DNA of 64,000 bases from DTKD01 sp050948905 (GCA_050948905.1 JBMNES010000001.1:1426001-1490000); one strand, 5' to 3'. Positions 7,890-17,531 are shown, numbered from the stretch's first letter. Numbers and translations: made by a program. The notes: generated by a model not told the origin, from the sequence alone.

Positions 7890-10800
7890 ATGCGCTTTAC
7901 CAGTTTTCCTCTTAGACACGGTGTATTTGCGATGGTCTTGCTCACGCTGGTCGCCGTGTCGCTGTTAATGACTCCTGTGTGTGTCGAGGCCAATTCCTAT
8001 ACCATAGCCTCTGGCAACAGCACCGTCTCCATCGACCCAGATTCCGTGATCGGAGCTTACGATTGGGTGCTCGATGGCATAAATCAAATGGCGTCTCAGT
8101 GGTGGTACTATCGCATCGGAGACACCCAGCAGCAGCCGATAAATCAACTCGCCGTGCCCGTGGTGACACAGTCGGCCCCTAATGCGATAGATTTGCTCTA
8201 CAAAGGCCAATCCGTCGATGTACTGCTGCGATATATACTTAATGGAGGCCAGATCGGCAGCGGCAATGCGACAATAGCTGAGCAGGTGCGCATTCAAAAC
8301 AAAACCGCCGCCCCGATTACATTCCATCTGTTCGAGTTTACTGATCTCAATCTGGACAATACACCCGATAACGACAGCGCGGCTTTGGTTAATCAGACCA
8401 CAGTTGCTCAGTGGGACGGATCCTTGATTACTACTGAATCCGCCGCGACCGGCGGTATGACCCCTGTCCCGGACAGATGGGAGATCGGCAACGCGGCTGA
8501 TATATTCAATCGGCTCAATAACGCCCCAATACTCGACCTTTCAAATGGTGTATCTCCTTTCTACGGCGATGCTGCATTTGCCTTCCAGTGGGATATGGCT
8601 ATCCCGGCCCGCGGCACTCAAGTACTAAGCAAATCTAAGATACTGATGAGAAGCGGCGCAATCGGCGATACCGTCTGGTTTGACTCAAACGGCGACGGAA
8701 TCCAGGACGAGGACGAAAATGGCATTGACGACGTTACAGTCATGCTCGAGGCCGATCTAAACGGCGATGGGATAATCGACTTCACCGATACAGCCGTGAC
8801 GGACGAAAACGGCTACTACCTCTTCCCTAATCTGCCGGCAGGCACTTACAGGGTAACTGTCGATTATGAGACCCTGCCTGAGGGAGCAATCCAGACCTAC
8901 GATCTCGATGGTCTCGACACACCCGATACTGCGATAGTCCGCCTGAGAACCGGTGAGGTGAACCTGAATGTAGATTTCGGGTATTGGCAGGCATGCTCTG
9001 TCGGCGACCGCGTCTGGAATGACATCAACGCCGATGGAGAACAGGACGAAGACGAGCCTGGAATCGGCGGTGTCACAGTTAAGCTGCTCGATGAAGACAG
9101 CGAAGTTATTGCCACTACAGTGACCACGGCCGATGGCGGCTATCTGTTCGAGGACCTCTATCCGGGGACATATACCGTTGTTGTGGACGAGGCTACTCTG
9201 CCTGCGGGCCTATCGCAGACTTACGATCTTGATGGCGACCTCGACAGCAGCGCTACGGTGACCCTGGCCGCCGGCGACGACCGCAGAGATGTCGATTTCG
9301 GCTATACCGGATCTGCGCCGAGCATCAGGCTTATCAAGACCGGCCCTGCGGACGCTCAGGTTGGTCAGTGCATAACCTATAAGTTCAAGGTGACGAATAC
9401 TGGCGACACCTACCTTTTCGACGTCAAAGTGGACGATCCGCTGCTCGGTGGGGTCATCTGGACAAAAGATGTTATGGCGCCAGGTGAGACGGTAGAGTTT
9501 ACTCGCACCTATAAGATCACTCAGAACGCCTTGACCTCCAGCAGTGTTACATCTGTGGGCGCTAACACGATTTCGGCCAACTGTGGTTTCAAGCCGCCGT
9601 GTCATCCGAAGCCGCCTTGCAACCCTAAGCCGCCCTGCAAACCGAAGGACAAGCTCGTAAACGTTGCTACCGTCACGGCGACCTCGCCGCAGGATGATAA
9701 AGTAACGGATCAGTCTTCCTGCACCACGACCGTCGGCGCCGCCAAAGGCTCTATCGGCGATCGCGTGTGGTTCGACTACAACGGCAACGGCAAGCAGGAC
9801 GCCGGAGAGCCTGGCATCAACGGAGTCAAGCTGACCCTTAAAGACAGCAACGGAAAAACCCTGGCCACCGCCACTACGTCCGGCAACGGCGACTATATCT
9901 TCAAGGATCTGTCAGCCGGCACATATACGGTTGTTGTCAACACGAATACTCTGCCTAAGAATATTAAGCAGACCTATGAACTTGATGGAACCCGCAACGG
10001 CTCCACAAAAGTCTCTCTTTCGGCAGGGCAGAACCGCACAGATGTCGATTTCGGCTACGCCGGCTGCAAGCCTGATATTTGCCTGATCAAAACCGGCCCG
10101 AAGAGCGCGAAAGTAGGCGACACTATCACGTATCACTTTAAGGTCGTCAATACTGGCAACACGACTCTTACCAGAGTCGTTGTCGACGATCCACTGCTCG
10201 GCGGTGTGATCTGGCAGAAAGCCTCACTGGCGCCCGGTGAAGTCGTCGAGTTTGACAAAACTTACGTGGTGAAATCTGCTTCGAGCGGAGGCTGCGGCAA
10301 ATACTGCTCGACCCCGTGCAATCCGCCTTCGTCCAGCGGCGATGTTCTGGTCAACCAGGCTACCGCCACAGGCTGCCCGCCGAGTGGATGTAAGGTGAGC
10401 AGCACTTCATCGTGCAAGACTACTATAACCAAGGCTGCGGCGGCCTACGTTACCTATTCCCAGGCCGACTGGGGTTCAACATCCAGCAGCAATCCTGCAG
10501 TCGTGTTGTTGAAAGGCAAGTTCTGCAAGGTTTATCCCTGCGGCAAGCTTACCATCGGCTCATATTACAAGCTGACGTTCACCGGTTGGGATAAGATCGG
10601 CTACTTCCTGCCGCAGACGGGCAAGGTAAACATCCTTAACAAATCCCTTTGCAACCCGACAACCACGAACGCCGGAGAGTTTGCGGGCAACGTTCTGGCC
10701 CTGAGGCTCAACGTCGACTTCTCCAACGCCGGAGTCACAGGTCGTGGCCTAAGCAGCCTGAAGCTGAGCAACACTGCTCTTAAGGGCTGGACTATCGGTC

Positions 10801-10916
10801 AGGTTCTTTCCTTGTCCGAAAACGTGCTCGGCGGATACACCTGCTATCTGCCGTGGGGAGTCAGCGTATCGACCCTCAACAGCATTGTGGCCGGAATTAA
10901 CAACGCTTACAAATAA
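7890..10916 (+). CDS. Large secreted protein: trio domain plus SdrB-like and DUF11-like repeats
   Basis: 1008 residues with a signal peptide (to about residue 35). Residues 36-255 are a diverged third copy of the domain in the two upstream PEP-CTERM proteins (YDWVLDGINQM, YYRIGD, FTDLNLDN, FAFQWDM). Then come SdrB-like beta-sandwich modules at about 256-366, 369-475 and 620-727, each opening IGD-x-VW with a Ca-binding-like D/N-rich loop and ending VDFGY. DUF11-like modules follow at about 476-610 and 729-845 (both with VDDPLLGGVIW). A Cys/Pro linker with repeated KPPC lies near 565-582. The last 160 residues are unassigned. No PEP-CTERM, LPXTG or other anchor is seen. A surface stalk or matrix protein is likely; partner unknown. 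Confidence 0.87.
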   Translation: MRFTSFPLRHGVFAMVLLTLVAVSLLMTPVCVEANSYTIASGNSTVSIDPDSVIGAYDWVLDGINQMASQWWYYRIGDTQQQPINQLAVPVVTQSAPNAIDLLYKGQSVDVLLRYILNGGQIGSGNATIAEQVRIQNKTAAPITFHLFEFTDLNLDNTPDNDSAALVNQTTVAQWDGSLITTESAATGGMTPVPDRWEIGNAADIFNRLNNAPILDLSNGVSPFYGDAAFAFQWDMAIPARGTQVLSKSKILMRSGAIGDTVWFDSNGDGIQDEDENGIDDVTVMLEADLNGDGIIDFTDTAVTDENGYYLFPNLPAGTYRVTVDYETLPEGAIQTYDLDGLDTPDTAIVRLRTGEVNLNVDFGYWQACSVGDRVWNDINADGEQDEDEPGIGGVTVKLLDEDSEVIATTVTTADGGYLFEDLYPGTYTVVVDEATLPAGLSQTYDLDGDLDSSATVTLAAGDDRRDVDFGYTGSAPSIRLIKTGPADAQVGQCITYKFKVTNTGDTYLFDVKVDDPLLGGVIWTKDVMAPGETVEFTRTYKITQNALTSSSVTSVGANTISANCGFKPPCHPKPPCNPKPPCKPKDKLVNVATVTATSPQDDKVTDQSSCTTTVGAAKGSIGDRVWFDYNGNGKQDAGEPGINGVKLTLKDSNGKTLATATTSGNGDYIFKDLSAGTYTVVVNTNTLPKNIKQTYELDGTRNGSTKVSLSAGQNRTDVDFGYAGCKPDICLIKTGPKSAKVGDTITYHFKVVNTGNTTLTRVVVDDPLLGGVIWQKASLAPGEVVEFDKTYVVKSASSGGCGKYCSTPCNPPSSSGDVLVNQATATGCPPSGCKVSSTSSCKTTITKAAAAYVTYSQADWGSTSSSNPAVVLLKGKFCKVYPCGKLTIGSYYKLTFTGWDKIGYFLPQTGKVNILNKSLCNPTTTNAGEFAGNVLALRLNVDFSNAGVTGRGLSSLKLSNTALKGWTIGQVLSLSENVLGGYTCYLPWGVSVSTLNSIVAGINNAYK

Positions 10917-10945
10917 AACGGCAGGCACATCATAACCTGCTCTCC

Positions 10946-10990
10946 ATTCCAGGCCGTGTATATCGTATCACGGCCTGGAATCTTTATTAT
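10946..10990 (+). terminator. Terminator after the SdrB-repeat gene
   Basis: A 13-bp perfect stem, ATTCCAGGCCGTG (10946-10958) with CACGGCCTGGAAT (10969-10981), is followed by CTTTATTATAT. The T-run is interrupted but the stem is strong. Confidence 0.75.
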
Positions 10991-11047
10991 ATAAATACTA
11001 CTAGCTCATCTTGCCGTAATGCTGTAAAATAGCGTAAGGTGAGCAAT

Positions 11048-13030
11048 ATGTCCAATCAGATACCAGTCAGGGAAGATACCGAAGTCAAGCCGAAGCAGCG
11101 AGGTGCATCCGGTGTAACTTTTCGGGCTATATTGATCGGGTTGATAGTCTCGGCGTTGATCGACTTATGGATTCACTACGCTGAGCTAGTATTGGGTGGC
11201 ACGCGGGGGCATACCGCATTGGCCAATACCTCAATACCTGTGGGCGCGTTTAGCGTTTTATTCGCACTCGTGTTTATAAACATTGGCATCACGCGCCTTG
11301 CACCCGGCCTTCGGTTGGCCTCGGCCGAACTGCTGACCATATATGTGATGAGCGCTGTGAGCACGGTGCTTTCCAGCTCAGGCGGAATGCACTTCCTGAT
11401 CCCCACCATCACCGCGGCTCACTACTTCAACCACGTGGACCCCGCTAAGACGTGGGCTGCTCCGTTTCTCAATTTCGTTCCCAAATGGATGGTGCAGTCC
11501 AATATCGATGCGCTTGGAGCATTTTATAAAGGCGGGCAGACGCTCAATTTGCAGGTTTGGGCGAAGCAAATTGCCATCTGGTGCGGTTTTTTGGTGGTCT
11601 TTACCACTTCGACTCTGTGCATGATGTTCATTTTGCGCAAGCAATGGATCGAGCGAGAGCGGTTGTCGTTCCCGACGGTCACGCTGCCAATAGAGCTGGC
11701 TAAAGACAACGCCCCGATTCTCAGCGATCGGCTCTTCTGGATCGGAACTGTGGTCACCTTTATTATCGTCTGCTGGAACACGCTGGCGCTCAACTATCCT
11801 GCTTTGCCGAATGTTTCTCTGAGGGCGACCGACCTCTCTGCCAGTTTCCAAAATCCGCCGTGGAACGCGATGAACCCGGTGATTGTTACCTTCTTCCCAT
11901 TCGTGATAGGTATTGGATATCTGCTGTCCACGGAGGTTGTGTTTAGCTGCTGGTTCTTCTATTTGCTGGGCCAGGCGGAGTCGGTTTGGGGCGCGGCTGT
12001 CGGTTGGTCGACTGGAGGGGCAGGGGTGCAGAGTGTGTTCCCCTGGCGCACCTATCAGGCTGTCGGTTCATTTTTGGCGCTGGCAGGACTAAGCGTATGG
12101 ATATCCAAGGCGCACCTCAAGGAAGTCTTTGCGGCTGCTTTTGGAGACAACCCCACCAACGATCCCGAGGCCAGGGGTTACCGCGTAGCGGTGTTGGGTC
12201 TTATATTCAGTGTTCTGGCGATGATAGCGTTCACGGTCATTGCCGGGGCCAGTGTATACATTGCCGTGATCTGGGTTATTCTGATGCTGGCGTATTTGCT
12301 TGCTGCCACCCGAATACGTGCCGAGACTGGCAATGCGTGGCCGGTGGGGCCGGAGATCGATGCTTTCAGGTTTATGGTGATGATGGGGGGCAGCGGGGCC
12401 TTTAGCGGCTCTGACTTGACTGCTCTCACATACGTACGCGCCGCCACTGCCCAGCAGGATTTCCGTGGCGTGTGTATGTCCCATCAGCTTGATGGCTTCA
12501 AAATGGCCGATTCTGCAGGTATCAAGCCCGGAAAGATGGCCTGGGCGATGGTTTTAGCAGTGGCTTTCGGGACGGTGGTCTCGTTTATCATCGCTTTATA
12601 TGTGTGGACGAAATTCGGCGCATTGGCCAAGACCGACACCTGGCGTTCGATGATGGGCAAAAAGTCCTTTGACATGCTGGGCACGTGGATAAAAACCCCA
12701 TCGACACCCGACCGATCAGGCCTGATGGGCGTCGGAATAGGCGTTATTATGACGATGTTTCTCTCGTCGATGCGCATGCGTTATGTCTGGTGGCCGTTCC
12801 ACCCTGTGGGTTATTGTATGTCTACCACCTGGTTGGTATACAACACCTGGCTGCCTTTCTTTATAGCGTGGCTGGCGAAGACGATCATTATCAAATCCGG
12901 GGGCATGAAGCTCTATAGAAAGATGATGCCTCTATTTTTGGGCCTGATAGCCGGAGACTTCCTGGGCGGCGCCGTCACGACGCTAATCGGCTGTCTCACC
13001 AACATCAGTGTTTATCCTGTCAACTGGTAG
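11048..13030 (+). CDS. Polytopic membrane protein, DUF6785/DUF6784-like
   Basis: 660 residues from ATG 11048, chosen because AAGGTGA sits 5 nt upstream; a GTG at 11039 is also in frame. A short polar N-terminus is followed by a dozen or more hydrophobic segments, including ILIGLIVSALIDLWIHYAEL at the start. The sequence resembles DUF6785/DUF6784 proteins as I remember them from planctomycete and armatimonadote genomes, distantly reminiscent of oligopeptide-type transporters. Substrate and function are unknown. It stands alone between a terminator and a repeat block, so no operon context helps. Confidence 0.65.
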   Translation: MSNQIPVREDTEVKPKQRGASGVTFRAILIGLIVSALIDLWIHYAELVLGGTRGHTALANTSIPVGAFSVLFALVFINIGITRLAPGLRLASAELLTIYVMSAVSTVLSSSGGMHFLIPTITAAHYFNHVDPAKTWAAPFLNFVPKWMVQSNIDALGAFYKGGQTLNLQVWAKQIAIWCGFLVVFTTSTLCMMFILRKQWIERERLSFPTVTLPIELAKDNAPILSDRLFWIGTVVTFIIVCWNTLALNYPALPNVSLRATDLSASFQNPPWNAMNPVIVTFFPFVIGIGYLLSTEVVFSCWFFYLLGQAESVWGAAVGWSTGGAGVQSVFPWRTYQAVGSFLALAGLSVWISKAHLKEVFAAAFGDNPTNDPEARGYRVAVLGLIFSVLAMIAFTVIAGASVYIAVIWVILMLAYLLAATRIRAETGNAWPVGPEIDAFRFMVMMGGSGAFSGSDLTALTYVRAATAQQDFRGVCMSHQLDGFKMADSAGIKPGKMAWAMVLAVAFGTVVSFIIALYVWTKFGALAKTDTWRSMMGKKSFDMLGTWIKTPSTPDRSGLMGVGIGVIMTMFLSSMRMRYVWWPFHPVGYCMSTTWLVYNTWLPFFIAWLAKTIIIKSGGMKLYRKMMPLFLGLIAGDFLGGAVTTLIGCLTNISVYPVNW

Positions 13031-13094
13031 AGGCATCGCTCCATCACGGGACCCTGTATGGCCAGGGAGCAGAGCACTAATAATAGGTGCTTAA

Positions 13095-13676
13095 CTTCCT
13101 GGCTTTCGCTATTTTCGCATCCACAACGCGGAGGACATACTATATGCTTTATTTCTGACTTTCGCTATTTTCGCGTTTTCGCGTTTCTCCCGCCGCCATC
13201 TCACAACCGCAACAGCTATCTACGATAATGTAGTGTCCGATCTCCGTCTCGGACAATCCCTTCCAGGGCCTGTGGGTCCACAACGCAGAGCTCATACTAT
13301 GTGCTTAATTTTCTGACTTTCGCTATTTTCGCGTTTTCGCGTTTCTTCCTTCCCCGCCGCAATCTCACAACCGCAACAGCTATCTACGATAATGTAGTGT
13401 CCGATCTCCGTCTCGGACAATCCCTTCCAGGGCCTGTGGGTCCACAACGCAGAGCTCATACTATGTGCTTAATTTTCTGACTTTCGCTATTTTCGCGTTT
13501 TCGCGTTTCTCCCGCCGCCATCTCACAACCGCAACAGCTATCTACGATAACGTAGTGTCCGATCTCCGTCTCGGACAATCCTTCCGGGGCCTGTGCGTCC
13601 ACAACGCAGAGGACATACTATATGCTTGATTTCTGACTTTCGCTATTTTCGCGTTTTCGCGTTTCTCCCTTCCCCG
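13095..13676. repeat. Tandem array of a 157-164 bp composite repeat
   Basis: Three full units and a partial one are marked by CCACAACGC at about 13121, 13278, 13442 and 13599. Each unit carries a TTTCGCG tract, CTCACAACCGCAACAGCTATC, TACGATAA(T/C)GTAG and the hairpin TGTCCGA-TCTCCGTC-TCGGACA (13234-13255, 13398-13419, 13556-13577). Units differ by scattered substitutions and small indels. There are no unique spacers as in CRISPR. It fills most of the gap between the DUF6785-like gene and 13688; no gene is seen. Confidence 0.9.
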
Positions 13677-13687
13677 CCCCTTCTTGC

Positions 13688-13717
13688 TTGACAATTGGAA
13701 ATTCCTGTTCATATACT
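13688..13717 (+). promoter_or_regulatory. Promoter of the Tyr/Pro-rich secreted protein
   Basis: TTGACA (13688-13693), 18-nt spacer, TATACT (13712-13717). It sits immediately after the tandem repeat block. The leader to ATG 13845 is about 120 nt. Confidence 0.7.
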
Positions 13718-13844
13718 GAGTCAGGCCATGACGAAGATCAGCCTGGGCCATTGGGGCATTATTCCTCAATTTATTTTAACTCCCTGTGCAGTAACTGATA
13801 TAAATCCGCTTGAGTTACGTCTGTATTACATGGAGGTGGTTAAT

Positions 13845-15281
13845 ATGCGTAGACTGACCATCATTATTCTTTGTTTGATAATTGCCACCGCAGTCGCAGT
13901 TGGAGCGGCAGAAAGACGATCCAACCGAGACTCAAAGGAGAGTCGGTCTAACACGCCGCCGAGCGCTTCTACTAAAGCGCCTGCCACGTCGCGTGCGTCT
14001 AGCCCGTCATACTCGCCTCAGAGCCCTACATCCGGCATTACCAACCCCCAGACGAGGTACACACCGGACAAGAGTAGAAGCACATATACCCGAACCGATA
14101 CCAGGCCAAGTGTGACAACTGCTCCGAGGACGACTACTACGAGAAATGATTCCGTTTCTCGCACCAACTCCTACAGACCTGGAACTTCGACCTATCAGCG
14201 GCCTGCAAACCCGACCGGTGATAGATCTGAGCCGGCTCAGGTGGCTACCCGCCCCAGTGGTGTACTGAGTTACTATGGCTCCGGTGGTTCGCGAGACAGC
14301 AAAATCCGCGACCACGGCCCTGACAACATATCAGGCGATCCCAAACCAGTGTCATCGACTTATTATCAGCGGCCAACTACAAAGCCGCCGGTGTCGAACT
14401 ACACGCCTGATAAACCAGCCAGCAGATCGGACAGGCCTGCGCCTAGAGATGATCGAATTGCGCAGAAACCGGATCAATCTCGGCCAAACGACCGCCGAAG
14501 TTACGATAACAGCAGCTATCGGCCACATAATCCGACAACGTCAACTTCGTCGACCAGAGTCTACAATGATCGAAATCGGCGTCCGACACTCGGTTACAGA
14601 CCTGCGTTGCCCAGGACGACCAAGTATGTAGTCGGTTATCGGCCGGCAGCGCCGTATATCCCGCCTACTTACAGGCCGCCGATCTATCGGACGGGGTTTT
14701 ACTATTATCCGGCCAGCTACTACGACAGACCGTGCTATTTCGCATACTGGGCGCCTGTATATGCACCTGGTTTCAGCTATCGATCTGTGTATTTCAGCTT
14801 TGGGTTGTTCCCATATCTGAGAGTCTCGCGGATATCGGCCCTGTCATATACCACTATCAGCTATGTGACTGCTCCGATATACATCGACAACATCTACCAT
14901 CGCCCGACGCGTTATGCCTATCTGGACGAGACCCTGGCCGATATTCGCAGTGGTTGGATAGCTGGCAGGTACGATCTTGTTGAAAGGCATGTGAGGCCGG
15001 ACAGGATGATAGCGGTTCTGCTCGACGGTCAATACGACTATTCGGTTTCCGGAGAGGACTATCTGGCAATGACCCGCGACGCCCTTGGTGATATAGACAC
15101 CACCACATTCGTCTGGAGCAAGGTGCGTGAGCGAGCCGATGGCACCCTGACCGCTTTTGGCGAGCATTCCTTTAGATCATCCGGCGCAATCCGTACGCTC
15201 TATGTGACCTACACCCTGCAAAGGGTAGGCGACTCCTACTACATAACCGAAGTCGGCTCGTCGGAGAATAGGCTGGAGTAA
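13845..15281 (+). CDS. Secreted Ser/Thr/Pro/Arg/Tyr-rich protein with a folded C-terminal domain
   Basis: 478 residues from ATG 13845, with GGAGGTGG 5 nt upstream; in-frame upstream codons to 13695 overlap the promoter and are rejected. A signal peptide (MRRLTIIILCLIIATAVAVG) leads into about 260 residues of low-complexity sequence rich in S, T, P, R, N and Y. A Tyr/Pro-dense stretch (about 270-345) follows, and then a compact domain (about 360-478; DETLADIRSGWIAGRYDLVE, LYVTYTLQRVGDSYYITEVG). The C-terminal part could be an NTF2-like or similar small alpha+beta domain, but I do not recognise a named family. Likely envelope-associated. Confidence 0.75.
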   Translation: MRRLTIIILCLIIATAVAVGAAERRSNRDSKESRSNTPPSASTKAPATSRASSPSYSPQSPTSGITNPQTRYTPDKSRSTYTRTDTRPSVTTAPRTTTTRNDSVSRTNSYRPGTSTYQRPANPTGDRSEPAQVATRPSGVLSYYGSGGSRDSKIRDHGPDNISGDPKPVSSTYYQRPTTKPPVSNYTPDKPASRSDRPAPRDDRIAQKPDQSRPNDRRSYDNSSYRPHNPTTSTSSTRVYNDRNRRPTLGYRPALPRTTKYVVGYRPAAPYIPPTYRPPIYRTGFYYYPASYYDRPCYFAYWAPVYAPGFSYRSVYFSFGLFPYLRVSRISALSYTTISYVTAPIYIDNIYHRPTRYAYLDETLADIRSGWIAGRYDLVERHVRPDRMIAVLLDGQYDYSVSGEDYLAMTRDALGDIDTTTFVWSKVRERADGTLTAFGEHSFRSSGAIRTLYVTYTLQRVGDSYYITEVGSSENRLE

Positions 15282-15311
15282 ACCACTCGACACGGATGTC
15301 AGCCGCGCATT

Positions 15312-15351
15312 AAATCGCCCGGGTTATGCATATAACCCGGGCGATTTTTTT
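15312..15351 (+). terminator. Strong intrinsic terminator
   Basis: A 16-bp stem, AAATCGCCCGGGTTAT (15312-15327) with ATAACCCGGGCGATTT (15332-15347), has a GCAT loop and a T-run to 15351. Ends the Tyr/Pro-rich gene; the A-rich left flank could also serve the leftward cytochrome gene. Confidence 0.93.
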
Positions 15352-15365
15352 GAGGTTTGATGCTG

Positions 15366-15422
15366 GCTATCGGTTTACGGTGACCGATTATATCCCCGTC
15401 ATTTCGAGCGCAGTGAGAAATC
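15366..15422. repeat. Short heptamer remnant plus one GTCATTTCGAGC element
   Basis: TATCGGTTTACGGTGACCGA is followed by CCCCGTCATTTCGAGCGCAG and TGAGAAATCTT, ending at the stop codon of the cytochrome gene. Same order of parts as at 17.65 and 27.85 kb. Confidence 0.7.
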
Positions 15423-17531
15423 TTAACTCTTCTCGCCCTTCTTCGCCCGAATCTTATCCTTAATCGCGTCGTATTCCAGGCCGTGTTCCTCGGCGAGCAT
15501 TTCTTCAGTAAGGGTTCCGGTCCACCAGGCCGCGTTCATCGGGTAGACTTCCGGATTAAATATCACAAAGTAGAAGTGCCATACGATAATCGCCAACACC
15601 GCCAGCCACGCTTCATAGAAGTGAACTGTGCGTGCGATGTCCCAGCCGAGCTTGGTGAACAGGTTCATAAAGTAGTTGTTGGCCCACATTACGATGCCTG
15701 TCAGGGTCATAATCACCGTTCCCCAGATCAGCGCCCAATACTCGGCCTTTTCAACATACGTGAATCGCGCCATCCTAGGCTTCTCTTTGACAAGCCCGAA
15801 CCCATACAACACAACCAGAATCACGTCGACCACATCCCTGCGCCTCGGCCACATATCAACAATGAACTGCCGGCCTCGCGCACTGAGCGCCACATACGCA
15901 ACGTGCATTAGGCAAGCCGCAATCATGGCCACACCAGCCACTCTATGCAGCAGGCTCCGCAGTTCAAACACATTCGGGCTTAATTTGCGGATATAAACCA
16001 CCCACCACGCATCAGGATAATGCAGCATAAAACCGGTTATCGCAAGCACTATAAAGCTCAGCATCATAAGAATATGCTGAATGCGCTCAAACAGAGTCAT
16101 GCGCGTATACAGCCCGTGCAGGTCGTGCAGTTTCAGGTGCTTACGCAGTTTCTTTAAGAAATCCAGCACGTTATGGCCGAACATCCCGCCAATCACGCCG
16201 ATAATCAACAACGCATAAATCAGCTTGATCCACCAAAGCACCGGCTGCTGCTTCTGATCCATCGTTACGTGAACTTTCCCAACCGCGAATCGCTCATTGG
16301 CGCCGGGATGACACTGGCCGCAGGTTTTGGGGATGTTCTTCTTGCTGATACTGGACGTGGGGTCTGTGGATGGTTTTATATCGTGCGCCGTATGGCAGCT
16401 CGCGCAGTTGGCCACGTTGACCGCTCCGCCGCGAATCGCTAACCCGTGGAAACTATCCGCAAACGTCTGGAACCGGTCGCTGCTTATGCCGTATTTTTCG
16501 GATAGCATCAGCGAACTGTGACAAGTTCCGCAGACCTGTTCCGCCACGTTACGTGGAGCGATCGGCGACTTCGGGTCGCTCGCCTTCAATATATTGTGCT
16601 CGCCATGGCATGTTGTACACACCGGAGCGTCTTTGCTCCCCTTAGCAACTGCTTTGCCGTGAATGCTGCCGAGATATTGTTTAGCAATATCAGGATGACA
16701 TTTTCCGCAAGTGCTCGCGATATTCGCCCTGTTCACGCTCGCCTTTGCATCTGCGGCATTCAGCACACTGTGGCTGCCGTGACAATCAACGCAGTTAGCT
16801 GCCGCCTCGTTGCCGGCTGCAAGGGCGCGGCCGTGTGCGCTGGTCTCCACTCCCTTGATAAAATGAGCGTTTGGCACCGTTCGCTTGCTGATAGCAGGAT
16901 TGTCCACGTGGCAGGACATACATACTTTCTGCTGCGCCAGTTTCAACTGTGCCCCGGTGCGTTTTCCCGCGCTGACTATATTTTTCTTATGACAACTGAA
17001 GCAATCCGGCGCCTGCACGACTCCCGAAAGCAGAGATTTGCCGTGCCTGTCCAACACAAACTCATCGTGCGCATCCGGGTGGCAGGTCGAACACGCCGTA
17101 GACAGAGGTTTGCTGACGTGTGAACCGTGACATTCCTTGCAAGACGCGCTTATCTGCGCCGCCGAGCCACTCGTGAGGATCTGATCTTTATGGGTGGTAT
17201 GCTGCGCTTTAACGTCGCTATGACAACTCGTGCAGTCCACAGGCTCAATTTTCGCTGCGTGTGGAATTTTGGCGGGGTCTAATCCCGTATGGCAATCGGC
17301 ACATCCAAACTCTCCGTGGGGCGTACCCTTCAGCGCAGCCTGACGAACGTAGACAGATTTGCCTTTACTGGTGGTCAGGGTTTTATCGCTGTGGCACATC
17401 ATGCACTCGTCGTTGTCCTGAGCTATTGCAACGCTGGGAACTAACAGCGCCAGGATGACAAGAACAGATATCAGGCCAAAGCAGCGTAAATTTCGGGAGT
17501 TGGTATGTAATCGCATTTTGGATTTGATCAA
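15423..17531 (-). CDS. 13-haem c-type cytochrome fused to a cytochrome b-like membrane domain
   Basis: 702 residues. A signal-anchor (FGLISVLVILALLVPSVAIA) precedes a secreted region of about 390 residues containing 13 CXXCH haem-binding motifs, from CMMCH to CGQCH, several followed by GSH or GEH. The C-terminal 280 residues have several membrane helices with His-containing segments (ERIQHILMMLSFIVLAITGF, LLHRVAGVAMIAACLMHVAY, VHFYEAWLAVLAIIVWHFYF), as in di-haem cytochrome b subunits of the b561/hydrogenase-b type. A single polypeptide could move electrons between the quinone pool and periplasmic acceptors; direction and partner are unknown. No other respiratory or cytochrome-maturation gene is nearby. 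It has its own promoter. Confidence 0.9.
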   Translation of the reverse strand: MIKSKMRLHTNSRNLRCFGLISVLVILALLVPSVAIAQDNDECMMCHSDKTLTTSKGKSVYVRQAALKGTPHGEFGCADCHTGLDPAKIPHAAKIEPVDCTSCHSDVKAQHTTHKDQILTSGSAAQISASCKECHGSHVSKPLSTACSTCHPDAHDEFVLDRHGKSLLSGVVQAPDCFSCHKKNIVSAGKRTGAQLKLAQQKVCMSCHVDNPAISKRTVPNAHFIKGVETSAHGRALAAGNEAAANCVDCHGSHSVLNAADAKASVNRANIASTCGKCHPDIAKQYLGSIHGKAVAKGSKDAPVCTTCHGEHNILKASDPKSPIAPRNVAEQVCGTCHSSLMLSEKYGISSDRFQTFADSFHGLAIRGGAVNVANCASCHTAHDIKPSTDPTSSISKKNIPKTCGQCHPGANERFAVGKVHVTMDQKQQPVLWWIKLIYALLIIGVIGGMFGHNVLDFLKKLRKHLKLHDLHGLYTRMTLFERIQHILMMLSFIVLAITGFMLHYPDAWWVVYIRKLSPNVFELRSLLHRVAGVAMIAACLMHVAYVALSARGRQFIVDMWPRRRDVVDVILVVLYGFGLVKEKPRMARFTYVEKAEYWALIWGTVIMTLTGIVMWANNYFMNLFTKLGWDIARTVHFYEAWLAVLAIIVWHFYFVIFNPEVYPMNAAWWTGTLTEEMLAEEHGLEYDAIKDKIRAKKGEKS

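Noticed and set aside
13095..13676. CRISPR-like regular repeats
   Set aside because: Whole 157-164 bp units repeat without unique spacers, the repeat is far too long, and no cas gene is present.
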